Shown: one piece after another, positions 18,045-23,914 of the stretch
How positions within the stretch are numbered: position 1 is the first letter of the stretch
How the letters are laid out: each line of letters starts with the position of its first letter
From: a virus
DNA length: 24,715 nt
Strand: one strand, 5' to 3'
IMG/VR virus record: IMGVR_UViG_3300033146_000597
Location: 1-24,715 of that record
Notes under the pieces: generated by a model
What the model was told of the DNA's origin: nothing
Database searches by the model: none
Seen by the model: the letters and a program-made list of their open reading frames with translations, nothing else
Made by a program: the position numbers and the translations under genes

Positions 18045-18886
18045 TAGAGCTTATCCATCGTATTACTATTCAATGTAACATCTGTAATACTATGCTTTAT
18101 TTGGTCTTTAAGTATCTCCTTAACTAAATGAGGAACTAAAGGTATCTCATAAGCTTTAAATCCTTTCTCTCCATAGAAACTACTTAATCCATCAACATGA
18201 AATAAGAAACCTCCATCAACTTTGATACCTTCCTCCAATAAAAACTCTATATATACATTTAACTGTAATATACCTTTATCATGTCCTACATCTCTAAAAT
18301 CTTTCAATATTCCAGTCATTCTAGCAGGTAATCTTTTCTTATCTGCCTTATACTGTTCACTTGTAAATGCTTTACTAAACTTAAAATCCCCTACATAATA
18401 TTTACCTGTTATCTTATTCTGTAATAAAATATCAACTGTATAACCCATAGCATACTTTTTACTACCTTTAGGAGTCTCCATTCTAATTATATTAAAATTC
18501 TTATCTATCTGCTCCATTAACTTCTTGGCATTCTCATCTAATTTAGTAATAGGGATTGCATTAACTCTATCCATCCACCACATTTCACAATACTCATGCC
18601 CAGTAGTACCTAAAGCACTACTACGTTTGCCGAGAAGTCTCCAATACTTTCTTACACTTGCAGGATTAGTTAAAGCATTACCTTCCCTTGTATTCTTTTT
18701 AGCTACCATAGAGCTAACTATATTAGCATCAAAAGGCTTAGACCATTCCTTTATATGTTGTGTAGTACTTTTTAATACTACTCCATCCATTGTATAAGTA
18801 TGTGAAGGGTCATCATATGTAAACCCTTTCTTGTTATTTATCTTAGTTCTTTTATTCGAATTACTTTTTTTAATATTCAAGTCCAT
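18044..18886 (-). CDS. PD-(D/E)XK nuclease, RecB/Cas4-like
   Basis: A 280-residue nuclease. Key motifs visible: GTTGHE at 93-98 (conserved His and Glu), D152 in TVDILL, the core D167-F-K169 in YVGDFKF, and QLNVY at 208-212, the QxxxY motif of RecB/Cas4/exonuclease families. No four-Cys iron-sulphur cluster set is seen, unlike many Cas4 proteins, so a phage exonuclease is more likely. The first 20 residues are Lys/Asn-rich. It belongs to the late block upstream of TerL and could serve recombination, DNA end processing or packaging. Overlaps are 17 nt with the gene before it and 1 nt with the gene after it. Confidence 0.85.
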   Translation of the reverse strand: MDLNIKKSNSNKRTKINNKKGFTYDDPSHTYTMDGVVLKSTTQHIKEWSKPFDANIVSSMVAKKNTREGNALTNPASVRKYWRLLGKRSSALGTTGHEYCEMWWMDRVNAIPITKLDENAKKLMEQIDKNFNIIRMETPKGSKKYAMGYTVDILLQNKITGKYYVGDFKFSKAFTSEQYKADKKRLPARMTGILKDFRDVGHDKGILQLNVYIEFLLEEGIKVDGGFLFHVDGLSSFYGEKGFKAYEIPLVPHLVKEILKDQIKHSITDVTLNSNTMDKL

Positions 18887-19109
18887 ATCTACTATTATTT
18901 AATACCATTGTTAATTTATCTTTGTTTTCTTCAGTATTCTCTACATAGTAAGCTCTACCATGTACTACCATGAAAATCTTAAAGTCATTCTCATTAACTA
19001 TGAAGCTTTCTAATAGAATATCCTTAAATACTAAGGTTTCTAACTCATAGTTTCCCTCATTCATTTTTTTCTCCTTATCTTTATCTATTGATATAATCTC
19101 TATTATCAT
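18870..19109 (-). CDS. Small acidic hypothetical protein
   Basis: A protein of 79 residues if started at the ATG at 19109, which overlaps the upstream stop as ATGA; an internal Met at residue 16 (MNEGNYELETLVFKDIL) gives 64 residues. It is Glu/Lys/Asp/Asn-rich, with alternating strand and helix patterns (ETLVFKDILLESFIV; FKIFMVVHGRAYYV), and soluble. No family is recognised. The ATGA overlap favours the longer start. It overlaps the nuclease gene by 17 nt, so it is part of the same operon. Confidence 0.65.
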   Translation of the reverse strand: MIIEIISIDKDKEKKMNEGNYELETLVFKDILLESFIVNENDFKIFMVVHGRAYYVENTEENKDKLTMVLNNSRYGLEY

Positions 19110-19384
19110 CTTTGCATTATCTTTATGATTTTATCTAATTCTTCATAACTATGTAATTTACCTCTAAATAAGTTAATAAACATTATAGTGTATCCTTCCC
19201 CATCGTCATCTTCAATCTTAGATTTCCTAGCATACTTTACCATATCATTAGATTCAAATAAAATAACATCATCAACTACTTCCATCCCATCTCTTAATAA
19301 AGCAATACCATTCTTTTCAAACTTAGTACTTGTTATTTGTTTAAATCCATTCTCTTCTAAGCATTTTAAAAACTCATTTTCCAT
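19106..19384 (-). CDS. Small hypothetical protein, first gene of the minus-strand block
   Basis: A 92-residue soluble protein with a helix-strand pattern (FLKCLEENGFKQITSTKFEKNGIALLRDG; YTIMFINLFRGKLHSYEELDKIIKIM). No family is recognised; the length and fold pattern resemble small phage hypothetical proteins. It is the first gene of the leftward transcript that leads to TerL and the portal. Its stop and the next start overlap as ATGA. The upstream DNA is extremely A/T-rich, and I found no exact TAnnTTTG box within 200 bases. Confidence 0.65.
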   Translation of the reverse strand: MENEFLKCLEENGFKQITSTKFEKNGIALLRDGMEVVDDVILFESNDMVKYARKSKIEDDDGEGYTIMFINLFRGKLHSYEELDKIIKIMQR

Positions 19385-19992
19385 TCTAATCTATTTATAT
19401 ATTAATTACTAATTTTATTTTTTTTATTTATTTTATTATTATAATAAATTAAGATAAGTTAAATACTTATTATTTTTTTATTTATACTTATATTAAATCT
19501 TACTAATAATTCCTTCGGCTCTTTGTTTCTTTTACGAAGTTACAAAAAATAATTGAGACTTACAAGTGCCTAAAAATAAAAAAAGAGGGGTTAGAGCTAT
19601 GAAGGTTGATAGGTAAGGCAGGGTAAAACTAAAAAAAAATTACAAGTAAATAATGAGAAGTACTAAGTAAACTAAATAAAATAGAGCTTACACTTTTTGA
19701 TTGAAAGAAGACTTAGTATGCACGCGTCCAATGGAGGGTAAGAAAACTCAAAAACTAAATTTAACTTTAGCTTATATAAGTATTTAGCTTTATTAAAATA
19801 TAACAAATTGCACTTAAGACCCTACCAGGGATGTAGGCTGTATTAGAGACTTCATAGCCCTTTTAGCCTCCACAAGTAAATTCAAATTGTATTGGGTGGG
19901 ATAGAAAGGGGAACTTGAGAGTGGGGCTGACTTGATAGGGGAGCTGTGTTATTCCTTATAAAAGTAAATGTAGAGTTGATACTTAGGGGAGG

Positions 19993-20167
19993 CTCTTTAA
20001 ATTTCCAGAGAAAGATATACTAACTCGCCGAACATTTACATCTATGAGGCACTTAGAGCCTATAAGTAATATGAGTTATATTAAACATACATAATGAGTA
20101 TTACAAAAGACACGTATTACATTTAACCATATTCTCGGAGATTTTATCTTTCTCTGGAAATTAAGAG
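19993..20167. repeat. Inverted repeat, 23 bp arms, enclosing two smaller hairpins
   Basis: CTCTT at 19993-19997 and AATTTCCAGAGAAAGATA at 20000-20017 pair with TATCTTTCTCTGGAAATT at 20145-20162 and AAGAG at 20163-20167, with a 2-nt bulge. The 127-nt interior has AGGC/GCCT (20047-20050 with 20058-20061) and TAATAT-GAGTT-ATATTA (20067-20083). It could be a compact structured RNA of about 175 nt, or a DNA site with two mirrored binding sequences. Confidence 0.75.
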
Positions 20168-20281
20168 GCATAGGATAGTAATACTAAGAACACTTATACT
20201 TTACAACAACAAAGCTACCACCCTTATCTTAACCTATCCCCACATAAAATTTTTATATATAAAATTTTTCCTAATCTATAT

Positions 20282-20400
20282 AGGTGGGTAAATTAGAAGG
20301 ATGGGAATTAGGGGGGGGGTAACTAAAATAAGGAATGAAGGAGGGAGTAGTTAGGAAGTAAATAGAGTGTTAGGGGAGGGAGAGAGGTAGGAGGGAATTT
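20282..20400 (+). other. G-rich tract with nine-G run
   Basis: The plus strand has GGG at 20285-20287, GGG at 20303-20305 and nine consecutive G at 20311-20319, then several GGG and GAGGGAG groups up to 20396, in an otherwise A/T-rich phage. This could form a G-quadruplex. A poly-G run may also be a slippage site, so its length could vary. Confidence 0.5.
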
Positions 20401-20463
20401 TTTTATGTGATTTTTTTGTTGGATTAAGAAAGTAGGGGAAGTCAGTTGATGTGAAATACCTAT

Positions 20464-20564
20464 GGGGATGACCCCTACTATAATTTGAGTGGGAAACATG
20501 CGGGGGTTAATCCGTGTGTAAAGCTCAGTGCAAATACCGAAAGGCACTTAAAAAATTAGGAGGT
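20464..20564 (+). promoter_or_regulatory. Structured 5' leader of the 150-aa gene
   Basis: Three hairpins lie in a row: GGGG-ATGA-CCCC (20464-20475); ACATGCGG with CCGTGTGT, 8 bp including two wobbles (20496-20519); and AGTGC with GCACT (20527-20548), whose loop holds a CCGAAAG segment. They are followed by AGGAGGT at 20558-20564. The stem array suggests a regulated or stabilised leader. It matches no riboswitch I know. Confidence 0.5.
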
Positions 20565-20584
20565 AAATTAAAAAAATAAGCTTT

Positions 20585-21037
20585 ATGATAAAAGCGGAAA
20601 TAAGAGACGAGTTAACCATAGCTGGGGAACTTGTTAAGCCTGCGAGAGAGACGCAGGCAAATTCTAACGGAAAGATACAGTTAGAATTAAAGATTAAGAC
20701 AGACCATGGTTATAGGACTGTCTACATCCCGAAAGGGTTCGCTACTAACCAGCTAGTCACTGGGAATAATGTAGTGATAGAATTCAGCCAACCTCTAGCT
20801 GGGTTGACTGGATACATAAATGAAGGAGAAGAAGTCCTTCATGGTATAGATCCTACAACAGGTAAGTTGTGGGAAGGCTTAATTAAAGGGCAAGAGTTAA
20901 GCCCTAAGTTAGAGAATCTGTTCAGTTATTCTCAAAAGGAGAATGAACTGAATAAGAAGTTAACGGCTCTAGAATCTCTGTCAGAGGAGAAATTAGAGTA
21001 TTTGACTAAATATAATACAGTTGCACAATTAGTGTAA
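20585..21037 (+). CDS. 150-aa plus-strand protein of unknown function
   Basis: The first rightward gene. Residues 1-85 are beta-rich (ELTIAGELVKPARE; IQLELKIKT; YRTVYIPKGF; NNVVIEFSQPL), compatible with an OB-like or other small barrel. Residues 105-150 are helical and coiled-coil-like (NELNKKLTALESLSEEKLEYL). No family is recognised, and a DNA- or RNA-binding role is only a possibility. A stop at 20564-20566 excludes an upstream in-frame start. The perfect AGGAGGT is 20 nt before the ATG, too far for normal use. A 12-bp hairpin covers the stop codon. The gene is followed by a long structured region with no coding. Confidence 0.75.
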   Translation: MIKAEIRDELTIAGELVKPARETQANSNGKIQLELKIKTDHGYRTVYIPKGFATNQLVTGNNVVIEFSQPLAGLTGYINEGEEVLHGIDPTTGKLWEGLIKGQELSPKLENLFSYSQKENELNKKLTALESLSEEKLEYLTKYNTVAQLV

Positions 21038-21043
21038 CTGTAT
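21015..21043 (+). other. 12-bp hairpin spanning the stop codon
   Basis: ATACAGTTGCAC (21015-21026) pairs with GTGTAACTGTAT (21032-21043), including one G-T wobble, around the loop AATTA. The TAA stop at 21035-21037 lies within the 3' arm. No T-run follows, so this is not a standard terminator; it may cap or protect the message end or begin the downstream RNA. Confidence 0.6.
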
Positions 21044-21054
21044 TGTAATGTATA

Positions 21055-21805
21055 GTACACATCAATAGTCAGCAAGACTAGTTCTATTGGTGTGTACGAA
21101 TTCTTATACGTTTTAGACGTAGCCTTCAATGGCATATAAGAACACAACATGTGTGATGAGCATAGGAACAAATCATTGACAAGTCTATTACACAAGAGCT
21201 AATTTGAAGTGTAATTAGTTAACTAACTCGTATGTGGGAGTTAGTTATTAAAACTGAGAAGAAGTCCAAGTAGAATTGGATTAGGTTTCACATAGCATTA
21301 TAGTGAATTGGTACAAATCGAATAATTGATGGTAGGACAAGTAACCCTACAACAGGTCGAATAGTACATAAAGTATCTATATGCAGTGCAGAACAGTAGC
21401 TAACTCTCAATACCATGAGAGAACTACCCTAAGAGATTGGGAATTACATGAGTTAAATTACATGTGGTATTAATATTATAGTCTGATTTGCTATCAATCT
21501 ATTACAGACTTTAAACTCGTAAAGCATACCTAGTGTATGTGTAAGATTGGATTACCATTAATCTTAATGGTTATTGAACTCGTTATAGGGAGGGATATAT
21601 AAAAACACAAAGAAGTCCTTAGGGATGAGTTGTCTATAATGCTCACGATACACACCATGCAGAGAGATAACTTCAAAGATGGTTTAAATGTGTATAACCT
21701 TAAAGTAATTTAGGGAGGTACCGAAAGCAGGTGATTACCATATAGTGGTAGGTTTGATGCTCCTAAGCATTAATTTAGTAGCATCCTAATAAGTGATTGG
21801 TTAGG
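21055..21805 (+). ncRNA. Candidate large structured noncoding RNA
   Basis: No coding frame is credible, yet hairpins follow one another. Main helices: 21055-21068 with 21084-21097 (14 bp); 21101-21106 with 21137-21142, enclosing TACGT/ACGTA and GCC/GGC as a three-way junction; 21187-21193 with 21209-21215; AACTAACTC at 21221-21229 with 21238-21246 (9 bp); 21263-21269 with 21276-21282; 21404-21409 with 21416-21421; 21480-21485 with 21505-21510; 21554-21560 with 21565-21571; 21648-21658 with 21679-21695; 21757-21761 with 21766-21770. It ends 13 nt before a tRNA-like element. The form recalls GOLLD or ROOL RNAs of phages, but class membership is not shown. Confidence 0.6.
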
Positions 21806-21817
21806 GTGTTGCTTTAT

Positions 21818-21892
21818 CTCTCAATAAATGCTAATAGATTAATAGTCTATTAGTATATATAGGTAATGTCAGTTCGATTCTGACTTGAGAGA
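21818..21892 (+). ncRNA. tRNA-like element lacking a D arm
   Basis: The acceptor stem is perfect (CTCTCAA 21818-21824 with TTGAGAG 21885-21891) and the T arm is standard (GTCAG-TTCGATT-CTGAC, 21868-21884). Total length is 75 nt, as in a tRNA. The middle instead forms one 8-bp arm, CTAATAGA with TCTATTAG around TTAATAG (21831-21853). There is no GG-containing D loop, so the anticodon is unclear (AAT if the 7-nt loop is used). It may be a degenerate tRNA or an RNase P-recognised processing element. Only 6 nt separate it from the fMet tRNA. Confidence 0.6.
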
Positions 21893-21898
21893 CTAGAT

Positions 21899-21971
21899 TG
21901 CAGGATGGAGCAGTTGGTGGCTCGTTGGGCTCATAACCCAGAGGTCGTAGGTTCGAATCCTACTCCTGCTA
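21899..21971 (+). tRNA. Initiator tRNA-fMet, anticodon CAT
   Basis: A complete cloverleaf of 73 nt. D stem GAGC/GCTC, anticodon stem TTGGG/CCCAG, loop CTCATAA with anticodon CAT at 34-36, T arm GTAGG-TTCGAAT-CCTAC, discriminator A. Three initiator marks are present: positions 1 and 72 (T-T) cannot pair, the D stem has A11-T24 (purine 11), and the anticodon stem has three consecutive G-C pairs. No CCA is encoded, so it is added after transcription. It follows a tRNA-like element by 6 nt and probably shares its transcript. Phages that carry tRNAs more often carry elongators. Confidence 0.95.
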
Positions 21972-22021
21972 CAATACCAATATGCTGTTACTAGTCATTT
22001 AGATTAGTGATGGTGGTTGGT

Positions 22022-22380
22022 TAATAGTCCTAACTAGGACTAGCCCTTGATTATGAATTAAGGTGAGATACATTTGAGTATTTTGTGGGGCTTTAAAGAT
22101 TACAAAGACTGAAATGTTAAAGGGGTTTAGGATTGATTGGGGGAATGTGAGGAGTGATTGGGAAGTTGTGGGTGAAGGGGGCGAAGTGCCCTTATTAGTA
22201 TCCACCTAACGAAACACCAACCCACCCACCCCCACAACCTCCCCCCAATCCTAACAATACCACCAAATCCCACCTCTCAAAATAATCCCCTAAATAATAA
22301 CAAATCAAATGGGCATACAGAGAGGAGGGAGAAAAGCTATAACATAGATAGTAGAGCAATCTGTATCGAAAGTAATAGCT
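22022..22380 (+). ncRNA. Candidate structured noncoding RNA with G-rich/C-rich long hairpin
   Basis: Downstream of the fMet tRNA. Helices: TAGTCCT-AACT-AGGACTA (22025-22042). A long interrupted stem: TTAGGATTG at 22127-22135 with CAATCCTAA at 22246-22254, then GGGGG with CCCCC, and GTTGTGGGTG at 22165-22174 with CACCCCCACAAC at 22227-22238. TCCC-A-CCTCTC at 22268-22278 with GAGAGG-A-GGGA at 22320-22330. AGCTAT/ATAGCT at 22335-22340 with 22375-22380. The strong G-then-C strand bias is explained by the pairing. No coding frame is credible. Confidence 0.55.
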
Positions 22381-22853
22381 ATAAAAATAAAATTAAGTAG
22401 TCCATCTTTGTGCTGGGGTTCAAACCTAAGTATTTTATTGGACATAAATAATTATAAAGTTGATTGAGGAGGAATTGCAAGAAACTGGAGTAAGTATTAG
22501 ATATATAACTATACTAATTCACATTCCATACATATTGTAATTCTTCCTTACAACACTAACAACTATAATAATATCTAAAATACCATCCTAACTTCCCAAG
22601 GGTTAGCTACATTATGTAGAGTATTGAGGGGATATTAATATCTAAATATCAGAATAACAGAGACAACCCTATATTAATATAGGAATCTTTAAAGCTATAT
22701 ATTTGTTTAGGTATTTATTACACTCAACTTCAATTCAGGAGTTAGAGTTAAAACATCTATCATGAAAAGTCCTATGACCATTGGTCAATCATAGGCATAA
22801 ACAGTTTGTACCAGCTCTTATGATACTGAGTAATGTATCTACAAATAATTTAA
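22381..22853 (+). other. Noncoding stretch with palindromes and a candidate promoter
   Basis: No gene is seen. It holds two palindromes sharing the core ATATTAATAT (GATATTAATATC at 22631-22642 and CCTATATTAATATAGG at 22668-22683), a TAnnTTTG box (TATATTTG, 22698-22705) and a hairpin CCTATGA/TCATAGG (22771-22795). The layout could be an operator and promoter for the transcript that covers the start-less frame downstream. Confidence 0.5.
22668..22711 (+). promoter_or_regulatory. Putative operator palindrome and Bacteroidota-type promoter
   Basis: The 16-bp perfect palindrome CCTATATTAATATAGG (22668-22683) lies in the minus-33 area of TATATTTG (22698-22705), an exact TAnnTTTG match with a start expected near 22711. 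A related 12-bp palindrome lies 25 nt upstream. A dimeric regulator could use both. No TTG minus-33 element is visible. Confidence 0.4.
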
Positions 22854-23195
22854 CTTTCTTACATAACAGTAAGCGTAGGTACAGATTTTAATGAAACAGA
22901 TAATAACATATTAATCGTAAACAAAGAATTCAAATTAAAGTATTTGAATTTTCTAAATCATAAGCATGGGTTTAAAGTCATATACGACAACGTGCTGCTC
23001 CTATCTGATAAGGGGTTAGAAAAATTCTTTAATGAAATTATTAAGGAAGAGATTAAAGTTTCCGTTACATTTGACGGAAATTGGAGTAAGAGCTTAGCAG
23101 CTCTATATCAAAGAGCTTCGAATATATCCACTATGCCTGCCCCAAACGGGAGTGAGGAAGGATGGACATGGTGTAAAGAAACCATATTCTCCTAA
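22854..23195 (+). pseudogene. Open frame of 114 codons without a start codon
   Basis: The frame follows a TAA at 22851 and is open to TAA at 23193-23195. It contains no ATG or GTG at its head; the only usual alternative is TTG at 22944, which gives 83 residues. The translation looks protein-like (ITVSVGTDFNETDNNILIVN; KHGFKVIYDNVLLLSDKG; a C-terminal GWTWCKETIFS) and an open run this long is unusual in such A/T-rich DNA. No family is recognised. The DNA also contains strong hairpins, for example TTTCCGT/ACGGAAA near 23060. It may be a 5'-truncated gene, a coding piece split by an intron, or a gene starting with a rare codon. Confidence 0.45.
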
Positions 23196-23200
23196 AAAAT

Positions 23201-23900
23201 AACGTTATCCATTTATTGGATTCACAATCTACTACGTTAAGGTAAGATTATATAGATAGAGGTAGCATTAACATTATAATATTAAGGCATCCGAAAGGTA
23301 TAAGTCCTTATTTCCCATGTTGTAGGGAATTAAAATTGCATTAGTCTCAATGCGTTACTATTTATAGTAATATACAAAATGTCGAATCAATAGATATGTA
23401 CTTACATAGAGGGTTGATTATAAGTGGCAGGTAGTACAATAAGTCTAACAACTTAGAAAACTATTAGTAGTAAATATAAAGAGTCATTATGTTAGTAATG
23501 ATGTGGTTATATTTACAATATAGGTATACTGAACAAACCTATAAAGACGAATCTATCTTATAGCAAAACTTGCTATATAATAAAACAGAACTGGAAAAAT
23601 ATGTTTAAGTCTTTTAAATGAGGAGCTTAATGATATAAAGTAAAATTTATATTGTCTTCGAGAGAAGTATTGTTGGAAACTATACCAGTAGTGAAAAATA
23701 ATAACTCAATAATCATAATAGTTTAGCGGCTAGATAGGATTAAAGAGTAGAAGTTTAGAAGAGTCATTACAGTTGATTGTCTGACCATACAATTCAAGCT
23801 AAGTACAGTGAAGTGATTTATCATCACGTTTACAGATTATACTTTAAAATAGTATAAGGCATTGTACATTAAACCTGAGAGATTGTAATAGGGTTTAAAT
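23201..23900 (+). ncRNA. Second candidate structured noncoding RNA
   Basis: No credible frame; consecutive hairpins. AACGT at 23201-23205 with ACGTT at 23234-23238, enclosing ATCCA/TGGAT; TTCCC at 23312-23316 with 23325-23329; TGCATT/AATGCG (23337-23354); TTACTA/TAGTAA (23355-23370); AATCAA at 23385-23390 with 23414-23419 enclosing TATGT/ACATA; a compound stem TAAATATAA + TCATTA with TAATGA + TTATATTTA (23471-23515); TATAGGT/ACCTATA (23519-23543); TATAGCAA-AAC-TTGCTATA (23559-23577); CTTC-GAGA-GAAG (23656-23667); GTGAT/ATCAC (23813-23827); TATACT/AGTATA (23838-23856); TTAAACC/GGTTTAA (23869-23898). Confidence 0.55.
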
Positions 23901-23914
23901 ATTAATACTAACAT

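Larger units (their letters stand above)
19385..20584. other. 1.2-kb divergent intergenic region
   Basis: No credible gene lies between the leftward block and the rightward 150-aa gene. Seen in it: a very A/T-rich stretch with long A and T runs (19385-19560); a purine-rich part; a small hairpin CCTAC/GTAGG at 19822-19838; a 23-bp inverted repeat with its own inner hairpins (19993-20167); an AAAATTTTT direct repeat near 20247; G-rich tracts at 20282-20400; and a structured leader (20464-20548). It is the only divergent junction here and the best place for early/late promoters or an origin, but neither is proven. Confidence 0.6.

Noticed and set aside
1-19384. Recoded TAG (code 15) as in some crAss-like phages
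   Set aside because: Several complete genes (for example those ending at 5595, 6989 and 16154) end naturally with TAG and none needs read-through.
20323-20547. 74-codon minus-strand open frame in the G-rich tract
   Set aside because: Its Pro/Leu/Ser-rich composition comes from the G-rich plus strand; it lies over a structured leader and shows no protein-like pattern.
20932-21195. 87-codon minus-strand open frame overlapping the 150-aa gene
   Set aside because: Antisense to a better frame and to the hairpin array; Cys/Tyr/Ser-rich composition is unlike the other genes.
21999-22205. 68-codon minus-strand open frame after the fMet tRNA
   Set aside because: Low-complexity Ser/Pro/Thr sequence produced by the G-rich arm of a long hairpin; no supporting neighbour.
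22400-22450. Third tRNA around GGGGTTCAAACC with GTCCA/TGGAC ends
   Set aside because: The span is only about 46 nt, the T stem does not pair beyond 3 bp and no D or anticodon arm is visible.
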